The translations under genes and the position numbers were made by a program. The notes beneath the pieces were generated by a model. The model saw only the letters and a list, made by a program, of their open reading frames with translations. It had not been told where the DNA came from and made no database searches. From positions 1 through 64,000 of the forward strand of contig JAQBNU010000004.1 in the NCBI GenBank assembly GCA_028288365.1: a DNA stretch of 64,000 nucleotides. The letters are read 5' to 3'. Positions 7,357 to 15,982 of the stretch are shown here, piece after piece. Positions within the stretch are counted from its first letter, which is position 1. Every line of letters begins with the position of its first letter. Origin of the DNA: Chitinophagaceae bacterium (GTDB taxonomy: Bacteria > Bacteroidota > Bacteroidia > Cytophagales > Cytophagaceae).

Positions 7357-8154
7357 ATGAGCGTACTCGATAATATCATTGCCCACAAAAGGGTAGAAGT
7401 GGCAGAAGCGAAAGAACGACTTTCGTTTGATCGTCTGCAACGTTTCGTCAAACCGGCTGAACAAAATCTTTCACTGAAACAACATTTGCTGGCACTTAAC
7501 AAAACAGGCATCATTGCTGAGTTTAAAAAAGGGTCGCCTTCCAAAGGCATCATCAACGACAAAGTATCGCCTGAGGAAGTAACAAAAGGTTACGAACTGG
7601 CTGGAGCATCGGCTTGTTCAGTATTGACCGATAAGGATTTTTTCTTTGGATCGGAAACGGATCTGCAGGCTGCACGTGCAGCCGTTAACATCCCCTTGTT
7701 GCGAAAAGATTTCATGATCGATGAATACCAGATCCTGGAAGCCAAAGCTTGGGGTGCCAATATCATTTTATTGATTGCGGCCTGTCTTACACCGGTAGAA
7801 TTGAAACGACTGGCGCGATTTGCTCAATCCATGGATTTGGAAGTCTTGCTGGAGGTTCATAATAAAAAAGAATTACTCGACAACCTGATCGACGAAGTAG
7901 ATGTGATCGGAGTCAATAACCGCAATTTGAAAAACTTTGATGTGAGCATTGAGACCTCCCTTCAATTAGCGGAATTGATCCCAAGTCGCTACGTGAAAAT
8001 TTCTGAAAGCGGATTGGATAAAGCAGAAGATTTGATCACTCTCGGGAAAGCAGGCTACAAGGGCTTTCTCATGGGAGAACGTTTCATGAAAGAAAAAGAC
8101 CCGGGGAAAGCGATGGCGGATTTTGTGGCTAAATACAATGCGCTAAAAAAATGA
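7357..8154 (+). CDS. trpC: Indole-3-glycerol phosphate synthase
   Basis: A 265-residue (beta/alpha)8 enzyme that closes the indole ring from CdRP. Family marks: IIAEFKKGSPSKGIIN with the catalytic lysine near residue 50, LLRKDFMIDEYQILEAKAWGANIILLI, VIGVNNRNLKNFDVSIETS, and the phosphate-binding ISESGLD and GFLMGERFM segments. It is separate from trpF, unlike the fused enterobacterial enzyme. It is followed by the wide, hairpin-filled gap before trpF. Confidence 0.96.
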   Translation: MSVLDNIIAHKRVEVAEAKERLSFDRLQRFVKPAEQNLSLKQHLLALNKTGIIAEFKKGSPSKGIINDKVSPEEVTKGYELAGASACSVLTDKDFFFGSETDLQAARAAVNIPLLRKDFMIDEYQILEAKAWGANIILLIAACLTPVELKRLARFAQSMDLEVLLEVHNKKELLDNLIDEVDVIGVNNRNLKNFDVSIETSLQLAELIPSRYVKISESGLDKAEDLITLGKAGYKGFLMGERFMKEKDPGKAMADFVAKYNALKK

Positions 8155-8161
8155 TTTGCTT

Positions 8162-8238
8162 GTTGTTGGCGTCTCGCCAACAACCGGACAGTATTAACAC
8201 GTTTTCATACAACACTTGTTGGCGAGAGGCCAACAAGT
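8162..8238. repeat. Pair of inverted hairpins (REPIN-like) between trpC and trpF
   Basis: Hairpin 1 (8162-8184) has a perfect 10-bp stem around TCT; hairpin 2 (8214-8238) a perfect 10-bp stem around GAGAG. Hairpin 1 is the reverse complement of TTGGCGAGACGCCAA, and hairpin 2 reads TTGGCGAGAGGCCAA, so they are two copies of one palindromic word in opposite orientation, 29 bases apart. That layout is the REP doublet (REPIN) architecture. Neither hairpin is followed by a T run, so they are not obvious terminators, though in the mRNA they could alter trpC/trpF stability or dosage. Confidence 0.7.
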
Positions 8239-8263
8239 AACGAAGTAAAAAAAATATAAAACA

Positions 8264-8914
8264 GTGAATCAAAACAAAAAAATAAAACTCAAAGTATGCG
8301 GCATGCGGGAGAGCAACAATATTCTCCAGTTAACGGAGCTGTTGCCGGATTACATGGGATTTATTTTTTATGGTGCATCAAAACGTTATGCCGGAACATT
8401 ATTGGATGAAAAGGGTTTAAATGCATTACCTGAAAGCATTATCAAGACAGGAGTTTTCGTCAATGAGTCGGTAGAAGAAATAAAGAGGATCGCCAATACC
8501 TACCATTTGAAAGCCGTACAATTGCACGGTAATGAATCACCGGAAGTATGTGCTGAGCTGCGAGCAACCGGTTTGCAAGTCATTAAAGTCTTGCACGTAG
8601 ATCAAACGTTGGGCTGGAAAAGTTTGAAAGCGTACGAAGCAGTGTGCGATTACTTCTTGTTCGACACGGCTGATGCTTCCTGGGGAGGAACAGGTCGCAC
8701 GTTTGATTGGAACATTCTGAAAGATTATCCATCTGATAAACCGTTCTTCTTAAGCGGCGGCATTGGACTCGAACAACTACCCATTCCAGAGTTCATCTTA
8801 CAAAAACCGCTCTGGGCCATCGATATCAATAGCCGTTTCGAGATCAGTCCGGGATTGAAGGACATTGAGAAAATAAAAGAATTTCAAAAAAAATTAAACG
8901 ATCAATCGAAATGA
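8264..8914 (+). CDS. trpF: Phosphoribosylanthranilate isomerase
   Basis: A 216-residue (beta/alpha)8 isomerase that converts PRA to CdRP. The catalytic general base Cys lies in KVCGMRE at the N-terminus and the general acid Asp in [18 protein letters not shown], both intact; LSGGIG forms the phosphate site. The start is a GTG (8264), as no ATG precedes the KVCGM strand in frame. The gene lies 109 bases after trpC, and its stop overlaps the trpB start. Confidence 0.94.
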   Translation: MNQNKKIKLKVCGMRESNNILQLTELLPDYMGFIFYGASKRYAGTLLDEKGLNALPESIIKTGVFVNESVEEIKRIANTYHLKAVQLHGNESPEVCAELRATGLQVIKVLHVDQTLGWKSLKAYEAVCDYFLFDTADASWGGTGRTFDWNILKDYPSDKPFFLSGGIGLEQLPIPEFILQKPLWAIDINSRFEISPGLKDIEKIKEFQKKLNDQSK

Positions 8915-10152
8915 GTATTCACGAAGAAAAAAAAGATATACTAGGACAATCATACATTTATATGAACTACCAGGTCGATAAAAAAGGATTTTACGGAAAT
9001 TTCGGAGGCGCCTACATTCCGGAAATGTTGGTTCCTAATGTAGAAGAGTTGAGAAACCGCTACCTGAGCATCATTCAGGAGGAAAGCTTCCAAACAGAAA
9101 TGGATCAATTGCTGCGTGACTATGTTGGCCGACCAACTCCTTTATATTTGGCAAAACGATTGTCAGAAAAATACAACACAACGATTTATCTGAAACGTGA
9201 AGACTTGTGCCATACCGGAGCACATAAAGTAAACAATACTATCGGACAAATTTTATTGGCGCGCCGCTTGGGTAAAACACGCATCATTGCTGAAACCGGC
9301 GCCGGTCAGCACGGTGTAGCGACCGCGACTGTGTGTGCATTGATGGGTATGGAGTGTATTGTGTACATGGGTGCCGTGGACATGGAGCGTCAGAAGCCAA
9401 ATGTAGAACGTATGAAAATGTTGGGGGCGACTGTTCGTCCGGCAAACTCCGGCAGTAAGACATTGAAAGATGCGACCAATGAGGCCATCCGTGACTGGAT
9501 CAACAATCCGGTAGATACACATTATATTATAGGTTCAGTAGTGGGGCCTCATCCTTATCCTGATTTGGTAGCGCGTTTTCAATCCATCATTTCTGAGGAA
9601 ATGAGAGAGCAGCTGATCGATAAAACAGGATCACCAAATCCGAATTACGTGATTGCCTGTGTGGGTGGAGGAAGCAATGCAGCAGGTGCATTTTATCATT
9701 ATTTAAATGAAAAAAGTGTAAATCTAATTGCTGTCGAAGCAGCCGGACAAGGCGTGTATTCAGGTCATTCAGCAGCTACTACATTTCTCGGAAAACCTGG
9801 TGTGATTCATGGTTCAAAAACATTGTTGATGCAAACAGAAGACGGACAAATTACCGAACCATATTCTATTTCTGCTGGTCTTGATTATCCAGGCATTGGT
9901 CCCATGCATGCTAATTTATTTGAAACCGGTCGCGCTAAGTTTTACAGTGTTACCGATGGAGAAGCATTCAATGCAGCCATGTTGTTGAGTCGCATGGAAG
10001 GAATTATTCCGGCGCTGGAATCTGCACATGCCATTGCGGTATTGGAAAACATACCAGTTAAAAAAGACGATGTGGTGGTGATCAATTTGTCAGGAAGAGG
10101 AGATAAAGATTTGATGACCTACATCACAAGAAAAGACGAGTTTACAAAGTAG
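8911..10152 (+). CDS. trpB: Tryptophan synthase beta chain
   Basis: A 413-residue PLP enzyme joining indole and L-serine to make tryptophan. The PLP lysine is in the signature [13 protein letters not shown]; the phosphate-binding loop [10 protein letters not shown] and the C-terminal NLSGRGDKD are intact. The family core begins at [21 protein letters not shown], so the ATG at 8962 is an alternative start, but the ATGA overlap with the trpF stop at 8911 favours the longer form by translational coupling. A 97-base gap with a dispersed repeat follows. Confidence 0.95.
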   Translation: MSIHEEKKDILGQSYIYMNYQVDKKGFYGNFGGAYIPEMLVPNVEELRNRYLSIIQEESFQTEMDQLLRDYVGRPTPLYLAKRLSEKYNTTIYLKREDLCHTGAHKVNNTIGQILLARRLGKTRIIAETGAGQHGVATATVCALMGMECIVYMGAVDMERQKPNVERMKMLGATVRPANSGSKTLKDATNEAIRDWINNPVDTHYIIGSVVGPHPYPDLVARFQSIISEEMREQLIDKTGSPNPNYVIACVGGGSNAAGAFYHYLNEKSVNLIAVEAAGQGVYSGHSAATTFLGKPGVIHGSKTLLMQTEDGQITEPYSISAGLDYPGIGPMHANLFETGRAKFYSVTDGEAFNAAMLLSRMEGIIPALESAHAIAVLENIPVKKDDVVVINLSGRGDKDLMTYITRKDEFTK

Positions 10153-10167
10153 AAAATAAGGTACGAA

Positions 10168-10186
10168 GAACGAGCGAGGAGGTACG
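10168..10186. repeat. Dispersed repeat word in the trpB-trpA gap
   Basis: The word GAACGAGCGAGGAGGTACG matches, at 18 of 19 positions, the complement of 20526-20544 and belongs to the same family as the ends of the 1780-2213 element. Nearby, GGTAC (10181-10185) can pair with GTACC (10196-10200), giving a small hairpin. Confidence 0.5.
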
Positions 10187-10249
10187 AAACATAGTGTACC
10201 TGGTACATTCTCGATACTATATTAAAAGAAAGCATTAACCATTAGAATC

Positions 10250-11041
10250 ATGACAAGTACAAAGATAAATAATAAACTGACGCAGCTTTTTGCGACAAAG
10301 AAAAAAGGCTTGCTGAATATTTATTTCACAGCCGGTTATCCGCAACTGGAAGATACACGCACCATTCTGAAAGCCTTGCAGGACGGCGGTGCTGACATGG
10401 TGGAGATTGGCATTCCATTTTCTGATCCATTGGCAGATGGTCCGATCATACAGGAGAGTAACGATGCCGCTTTGCACAATGGCATTACGCTAAAAAAAAT
10501 CATCCAGCAGTTACAAGGCATGAGAGACGAGATTCACATTCCGGTACTGCTCATGGGCTATATTAATTCTGCCTTACAGTATGGTGTAGAAAAGCTGGTG
10601 TCTGATCTCAGCGAACTGGGCGTAGATGGGATGATTCTTCCCGATCTTCCGGTAGATGAGTACAAAGAGAAGTATCAGGATTTATTTGAAGCAAGTAATT
10701 TGTCCATGGTATTTTTGGTAACACCACAAACATCTGCAGAACGCATGAAGTACATTGATCAGGCGTCTTCTGGTTTTATTTATGTGGTTTCTACAGCCAG
10801 TACTACCGGTAATGAAGCGAAAGATCTTGCAGGACAGAAAGAATATTTCGAACGCATCCACCAAGCGAAATTTAACAATCCAACAATGATTGGCTTCAAC
10901 ATCAAAGACCACGCATCTTATACAGAAGCCTGCCAATATGCGAATGGCGCCATCATAGGTAGTGCCTTTATAAAAATGTTAGGAAATAGTCATTTGTTGG
11001 AAAAAGACATTAAAGAATTTGTATCTTTTGTTAAACAATGA
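10250..11041 (+). CDS. trpA: Tryptophan synthase alpha chain
   Basis: A 263-residue (beta/alpha)8 subunit that cleaves indole-3-glycerol phosphate and channels indole to TrpB. The two catalytic acids lie in MVEIGIPFSDPLADGPIIQ (Glu and the final Asp). The Ser/Gly phosphate site (VVSTASTTG, then IGFNIKD and GAIIGSAFIK) is recognisable. The usual GxTG loop reads ASTTGNE, a mild variant. The HisA-like gene starts 15 bases after its stop and is probably cotranscribed. Confidence 0.95.
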   Translation: MTSTKINNKLTQLFATKKKGLLNIYFTAGYPQLEDTRTILKALQDGGADMVEIGIPFSDPLADGPIIQESNDAALHNGITLKKIIQQLQGMRDEIHIPVLLMGYINSALQYGVEKLVSDLSELGVDGMILPDLPVDEYKEKYQDLFEASNLSMVFLVTPQTSAERMKYIDQASSGFIYVVSTASTTGNEAKDLAGQKEYFERIHQAKFNNPTMIGFNIKDHASYTEACQYANGAIIGSAFIKMLGNSHLLEKDIKEFVSFVKQ

Positions 11042-11056
11042 TAAATCCCAAACACC

Positions 11057-11779
11057 ATGATAGAGCTCATCCCTGCTATTTCGGTAAAATATAAAAAAGT
11101 AGTTCGTATCAACGGCTACAATCCTAATGATCTGGTTTTGTATAACCACGATCCTTTGGATTGGGCCATGAAGCTGGAGGATTGTGGCATTCAGCGTGTG
11201 GTGCTGATGGATGTAGAAGGATTGGAACAACGCAAAGTAGTAGACACAGACGCATTAGAAAAAATCTCAGGCTTCACTTCTATGAAAGTAGATTTTGGTG
11301 GAGGCTTACAAAAAGAAGCAGATTTGCGTCTTGCTTTCGAACACGGTGCAGACCGTATATTGGCAGCCTCTGTAGTGGAGTTTAACCAGGAAATCTTTAG
11401 TTCCTGGTTGGTGACTTTCACACCGGCAAAAATTGTATTGAGCTTAGACATCATAGAAGGCAAAGTTTTGTATCGTCAACACGGTCAAATTGCAGAAACG
11501 GAATTAGAGCAAGTGGTGGACTATTTTTACGAACAAGGCATCACAACCATCAAATGTGCCATGCACGGATGGTCGATGGAGAAAGCGATTACGCACTATG
11601 AACCACTGGTTAAAAAATACCCGGAAATACACTTTACCGCTGCTACAGGAATTAAATCATTAGACGATATCAAAAAACTGCAACAAGCAGGTTTAGATGG
11701 AGCGGTCTTCGCGAAAGCCTTGCTGGACGAACAGATTACGTTGAAAGAATTAGAAACGTTCATTAAGGAAAATAAATAA
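11057..11779 (+). CDS. HisA-like (beta/alpha)8 protein with altered active site
   Basis: A 240-residue barrel related to HisA, the ProFAR isomerase of histidine synthesis. The fold markers are clear: the N-terminal strand IPAISV, VDFGGGL (phosphate site, Gly81-83), the central strand LSLDIIEGKVLY with Asp131, and ATGIKSLDD. The first catalytic Asp of HisA (PAIDL) is Ser9 here, the T/DI..DGT segment after strand 6 is replaced by IKCAMHGWS (165-173), and the second phosphate-loop GG is TG. Ordinary HisA catalysis therefore looks lost. It sits 15 bases after trpA as the last gene of the operon, while a normal trpF is present, so it is not needed as a PriA-type dual enzyme. Its function is unknown. 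Confidence 0.75.
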   Translation: MIELIPAISVKYKKVVRINGYNPNDLVLYNHDPLDWAMKLEDCGIQRVVLMDVEGLEQRKVVDTDALEKISGFTSMKVDFGGGLQKEADLRLAFEHGADRILAASVVEFNQEIFSSWLVTFTPAKIVLSLDIIEGKVLYRQHGQIAETELEQVVDYFYEQGITTIKCAMHGWSMEKAITHYEPLVKKYPEIHFTAATGIKSLDDIKKLQQAGLDGAVFAKALLDEQITLKELETFIKENK

Positions 11780-11821
11780 TTTCTGAATAGAAGCAGGAAG
11801 CAGTTACCATTTTTAGCATTT

Positions 11822-12961
11822 ATGAAACCCAAAATCCATTTCCACTCCTTAGAAGCATTGCGTTTTTTCGCTTTTTTAAAAGTTTATTTGCTGCATGTCC
11901 CGATTCAAGGGGATTTCCCCGTGTTTGGTTTTTTGAAGGGCGGTGGTGGATTAGGAGTTTATTTCTTTTTTGTACTCAGTGGATTTTTAATTACCTATTT
12001 GTTGACGTTGGAAAAAGCAAACGATGGATCTATCGATCTAAGCAATTTTATAGTCCGTCGTAGTTTGCGTATATGGCCCTTGTATTTCTTAATGGTTGTT
12101 ATTGCTGTTGTATTACCCTATTCCTGGAAAGACGGCATTGGCTTTCACATGGTAGGAGGCGGTTATGATTTCGATTGGAAAACATCGTTTACATTTCTTC
12201 AAAATTATAAAATGCTCGCTGAAGATAATTTTCCTAAGACGACACCACTGTCTGTCTTTTGGTCTTTATGTATCGAAGTACACTTTTATTTGTTCTGGGG
12301 AGCGGTCTTGTATTTCTTACCCATGAAAAAGTTTTTGAATTTTTTCATGGTATGTTTTGCGCTAGCCTGGTTGGCTCGATTCATCGAACCATTCATCATC
12401 AGCAACGAAAGGATTACAACAAATGACTTATTTACTAATCTGGATCTCTTTGCAGCAGGAGGTCTATTGGGCTATTTCGTGGCAACGAAAAATCATTTCT
12501 TAGAACAAATAAACGGACTGAACCGCTGGATCAAGTACCTGATCATTACTTGGGTTTTATGTATGATTATTTTCCAAAACCAGGTGCTTCCATATGTGAA
12601 TGGTTCTTTTTTCAATCTCATTCGTCCTACCATCATATCCGTTTCGTTTGCCGCGCTGATTGCTCTGTTTCTTCCTATGAATTCATCTATAAGAATTAAA
12701 AGCCGCGTGTTGAATTATTTAGGTACTATCAGTTATGGATTGTATGTGTTTCATATTATCATGATCCATGTCGTTTTTCAATATTTTATTAAACATGGGA
12801 TGGTGATTGACAACTGGTATATGTTGGCTTTATTCTTGTTCATTACGGCTGCAGGTTCATTGATACTGAGTATGCTGTCTTATCAATATTATGAACTTCC
12901 TTTTTTAAAGTGGAGAGATCGATTGATGTTTAGAAAAAGTAGTTCATTCGAAAATGAATAG
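11822..12961 (+). CDS. Membrane acyltransferase, acyltransferase-3 (OafA/YrhL-like) family
   Basis: A 379-residue protein with about ten membrane segments. The N-terminal signature HSLEALRFFAFLKVYLLHV carries the Arg and the conserved His of the acyltransferase-3 family, followed by GGLGVYFFFVLSGFLITYLL and the RRSLRIWPLYFLM motif. Members O-acetylate or otherwise acylate surface sugars, peptidoglycan or antibiotics; the acceptor is unknown. It has no extra SGNH domain. It starts 42 bases after the HisA-like gene, close enough for partial readthrough, and has its own terminator at 12972. Confidence 0.9.
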   Translation: MKPKIHFHSLEALRFFAFLKVYLLHVPIQGDFPVFGFLKGGGGLGVYFFFVLSGFLITYLLTLEKANDGSIDLSNFIVRRSLRIWPLYFLMVVIAVVLPYSWKDGIGFHMVGGGYDFDWKTSFTFLQNYKMLAEDNFPKTTPLSVFWSLCIEVHFYLFWGAVLYFLPMKKFLNFFMVCFALAWLARFIEPFIISNERITTNDLFTNLDLFAAGGLLGYFVATKNHFLEQINGLNRWIKYLIITWVLCMIIFQNQVLPYVNGSFFNLIRPTIISVSFAALIALFLPMNSSIRIKSRVLNYLGTISYGLYVFHIIMIHVVFQYFIKHGMVIDNWYMLALFLFITAAGSLILSMLSYQYYELPFLKWRDRLMFRKSSSFENE

Positions 12962-12971
12962 TAGTAAGGAA

Positions 12972-13014
12972 AATAAAGGAGTCATACAATTTTGTATGAC
13001 TCCTTTATTTTTTT
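12972..13014 (+). terminator. Rho-independent terminator after the acyltransferase
   Basis: A 17-bp perfect stem (12972-12988 with 12993-13009) with a four-base loop, followed by TTTTT. Confidence 0.93.
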
Positions 13015-13229
13015 GAACGATCGACTTCATCCAGATTTGCGTATCATCAGCTTTGTTTGATCAGGAACAATGTGGTTGATGGTGCTGTCCCCCAAAACAT
13101 TTGACTCTTCGGTACGATTCATGAATGTCTAAATCAACTGACTGTCCGTAGGAGGCAAGGCAAAAAAAGCAGGAAGAAAAAATGGCAAGCCTAAACATCT
13201 AGATCATTCTACGGTTAAAAATAATTGTA

Positions 13230-14315
13230 CTAGTCCTCTTCTCTATATCCTTTAGGTGTAATGCCTGTAATGTTTTTGAATACTCTGTTGAAGTGAGAAA
13301 TGTTATTGTACCCTACTTTGTAAGCAATATCAGAAACAGGAAGTTTGGTTTCTTTCAACAAACGTTTCACTTCTGTAATACGCAATTGATTGAGGTAATC
13401 AGTAAAGGAAATGTGTAGATTTTCTTTGATCAATTTTGAAATGGCTTTGCCATTGATGCCTACTCCGTTTTGTACGTCAGTAAGACTTAATTCAGGATTG
13501 GAATAATTATGTGCAACGAAATCAATGATCTTACCAAACTCATCGTTTTGTCTATCGGAAACCGAGAGAGGAGTATATTCAATTTGTAAAGGGGCAGGAT
13601 TTTTTTTTCTCTCAGAAAATCGAAGGTAAAGACCAACGAGGAGAAGCAAGGCCAATAAGCTACTGATCGTAATAATCAATGTGCGATTGGAATCAATAAA
13701 ACGAATTTTGGAAATGAGAATAGTATCTGGTATATCCGGACCTAGCGCCTGGCAACTTCCGATCACAAAATTACCGACTTTAGAAAAGTCGGGTGTTTCC
13801 AAATCGGCTTCAGATAATTTATAATAACGCAACCACCAACTAGGTATCTTGAAATCAGTGAGTCTAAGTTTGTAGGTGGTATCCTGTCCAAAATGATCTA
13901 CGACCAATCCGTATGGAACACTTTCAACAGTATCTTTGGCCAGGATTACTTTTTCTTTTAGAGTAAAAGTAATCGGTATGCGTTTCCCTTTTTTTGAATG
14001 CAGTCGCACTTCAAGCAGATCATACGAGGAAGCATTAAAAGTGGCGCCGGAAGTATCGTAAAGATATACTGCTGCAAAAGGCTCTAGAAAAGCATTGCTG
14101 AGTGTGTAATCAAATTGTATGGCTGAAGAAGTGCGTTTGCAAAATGTCTTTGAAAATACCGGACCTTCTTCATGATAGGTATCAAGAACAATGGCAGAAT
14201 GAACCGGATAGGGAAAGATGGAAAGAGAATCGGTACGGTACGCGACGACTCCAATGATCAGCAGGATGCCCGCTAGTGCGAACAGACTGATATAAATCAT
14301 TTTTTTACGCGACAT
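13230..14315 (-). CDS. Membrane-anchored AraC-family transcription regulator
   Basis: A roughly 361-residue one-component regulator. It has an N-terminal membrane segment (about 6-26), a periplasmic region of about 180 residues rich in beta-strands that looks like a ligand-binding jelly roll, a second membrane segment (TLIITISSLLALLLLVGLYLRF) and a cytosolic AraC DNA-binding domain. The last 100 residues hold two helix-turn-helix units, with the signature SDIAYKVGYNNISHFNRVFKNITGITPKGYR. The frame opens with a GTG at 14321; I prefer the ATG at 14315 because AGG lies just upstream. It is divergent from the secreted chitinase, which it may control by sensing a breakdown product outside the cytosol (inference). 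Confidence 0.88.
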   Translation of the reverse strand: MSRKKMIYISLFALAGILLIIGVVAYRTDSLSIFPYPVHSAIVLDTYHEEGPVFSKTFCKRTSSAIQFDYTLSNAFLEPFAAVYLYDTSGATFNASSYDLLEVRLHSKKGKRIPITFTLKEKVILAKDTVESVPYGLVVDHFGQDTTYKLRLTDFKIPSWWLRYYKLSEADLETPDFSKVGNFVIGSCQALGPDIPDTILISKIRFIDSNRTLIITISSLLALLLLVGLYLRFSERKKNPAPLQIEYTPLSVSDRQNDEFGKIIDFVAHNYSNPELSLTDVQNGVGINGKAISKLIKENLHISFTDYLNQLRITEVKRLLKETKLPVSDIAYKVGYNNISHFNRVFKNITGITPKGYREED

Positions 14316-14486
14316 TTTCACCTTTTTTTAACGACAAGACGAGTGGCTCCCATACAGCCAGTATGCAAATTAGGCTTTTCACTTTGCAAATTCCGTTTTT
14401 AGTGGCAAAATCGAATGAAACAAACGCTTTTTCTGAAATGCGAAGTTTATGCCGGAATATGCAAATTTTTTCTGGGTATAATCGTA

Positions 14487-14494
14487 TATATTTG
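14487..14494 (+). promoter_or_regulatory. Chitinase promoter -7 box (TATATTTG)
   Basis: TATATTTG matches TAnnTTTG exactly, 23 bases before the chitinase ATG. No clear -33 TTG is seen, which would fit dependence on an activator such as the divergent AraC protein. Confidence 0.6.
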
Positions 14495-14517
14495 TAAGAT
14501 CATATACATCCAGACGT

Positions 14518-15843
14518 ATGAAAAGACATTTCGCTTATCCCATCGCCTTATTCTTTTTAGGCTTATTAACCATTTCAGGGACCGTTCGGGCCCAGCAAAT
14601 TCCTTGTAATGTTTTAGTAGGCTACTACCAAACTTCCTGGGGCTCACAAGTCAGACTTAAAAACATCAACAGCAATTATAACGTGATCTGTCTTTCTTTC
14701 CTGGAAGCAGGTGGCGGAGATGGAGACGGAACTAATAATGTGGTGGATGATCTTAGCTTTTATGCAAGTTCATGGACCCATGTAGCAACTGATATTGCTA
14801 CCCTTCAGGCACAGGGAAAAATAGTACTGATGAGTATAGGAGGAGCCGACGGTTCCTTTAAATTAAATTCAGCAGCAGATGTCACTACTTTTGTCAATAA
14901 AACCAAAGCGATCATTCAGACTTATGGAGTAAACGGTATAGACATTGACATGGAGCAGCAAACCTACCTGAACCAAACAGGTACCATTAGTGCTCCATCT
15001 GCACACATCGCCAATTTGATTTCGGGACTTCAACAATTGCGTGATTGGTATCAGACTTACTACAGCAGAAAAATGGTACTGACATTGGTACCTGAGACAG
15101 CTTATGTAACAGGAGGACTTTCTAATTACGAGTCGAGTACTTATGGCGTGCCTTATCTTGCTATCATTGAGGCCATGAGAAACGATATCGATTTGTTGAT
15201 GGTACAATTGTACAATGTTACTTCTGAATACGGCTTGGATGGCTATCAATATGCCCAAGGCACAATGGATTTTGTGATCAGTCAGACAGATGCCATCATA
15301 AAAGGATTTACCTGTAAAAATTCAAAGGGAGTCTATAGCGGTTTACCTGCAAGCAAAGTGGTCGTGATGCTGCCCGCTGATCCTGCTGGCAATGGCTACA
15401 TGGATCCGACAGATTTACAAACAGCGATCAATTATTTGAAAGGAAACTCAACCGATATTCCGGACTCTTATTTCTTACAAACTCCGGGAGGTTATCCCGG
15501 TCTAAGAGGATTGGGCACCTGGTCAATCAATATCGACTACAGCAACAGTTATGCTTTTGCAACGAACTATACTACGATGTTTAATTGTGTGTCTACTGCT
15601 ACAGAAGAACAGCAAACGATACAGGAAGAACTTTCTCTTTATCCTAACCCAGCAACACAACAGATCACGATAGAGAAAGTGGTAGCGACTGAACAACATT
15701 TAGAAATTGTAAATGTGATGGGTGAAATACTCCACGAACAGGAAATTACAGATACTAAAACCAGCATAGATATATCGGCTTTGCCAGCAGGACTCTATGT
15801 GGTGAAGATGGGAGATGCTTCAAAAAAATTAATGATTCAATAA
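14518..15843 (+). CDS. Secreted chitinase, GH18, with T9SS sorting domain
   Basis: A 441-residue secreted glycoside hydrolase of family 18 that hydrolyses chitin or related beta-1,4-GlcNAc polymers. It has a signal peptide (1 to about 25, ending VRAQ), the SIGG strand (106-109) and the catalytic motif GIDIDMEQ, with the DxDxE residues Asp142, Asp144 and Glu146 intact. The last 70 or so residues (LSLYPNPATQQ to the end) form a type A T9SS sorting domain, so the enzyme is exported by the Por/T9SS machinery and either anchored or released. Divergent from the AraC-type regulator; its own terminator follows. Confidence 0.93.
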   Translation: MKRHFAYPIALFFLGLLTISGTVRAQQIPCNVLVGYYQTSWGSQVRLKNINSNYNVICLSFLEAGGGDGDGTNNVVDDLSFYASSWTHVATDIATLQAQGKIVLMSIGGADGSFKLNSAADVTTFVNKTKAIIQTYGVNGIDIDMEQQTYLNQTGTISAPSAHIANLISGLQQLRDWYQTYYSRKMVLTLVPETAYVTGGLSNYESSTYGVPYLAIIEAMRNDIDLLMVQLYNVTSEYGLDGYQYAQGTMDFVISQTDAIIKGFTCKNSKGVYSGLPASKVVVMLPADPAGNGYMDPTDLQTAINYLKGNSTDIPDSYFLQTPGGYPGLRGLGTWSINIDYSNSYAFATNYTTMFNCVSTATEEQQTIQEELSLYPNPATQQITIEKVVATEQHLEIVNVMGEILHEQEITDTKTSIDISALPAGLYVVKMGDASKKLMIQ

Positions 15844-15865
15844 TACCTTACTACTCCAATAAGGT

Positions 15866-15900
15866 AAACGGAGCGCTTGATTGAGCGCTCCGTTTTTTTT
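15866..15900 (+). terminator. Rho-independent terminator of the chitinase
   Basis: A 12-bp stem (15866-15877 with 15884-15895) with a six-base loop, running into TTTTTTTT. Confidence 0.9.
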
Positions 15901-15982
15901 GTCCTGATCTAACGGGCATTTTTTCTTATCTTTAATCCTCTAAGCACAGCACAGTTTATGCTGTGAAGTAAATTCTACTGTT

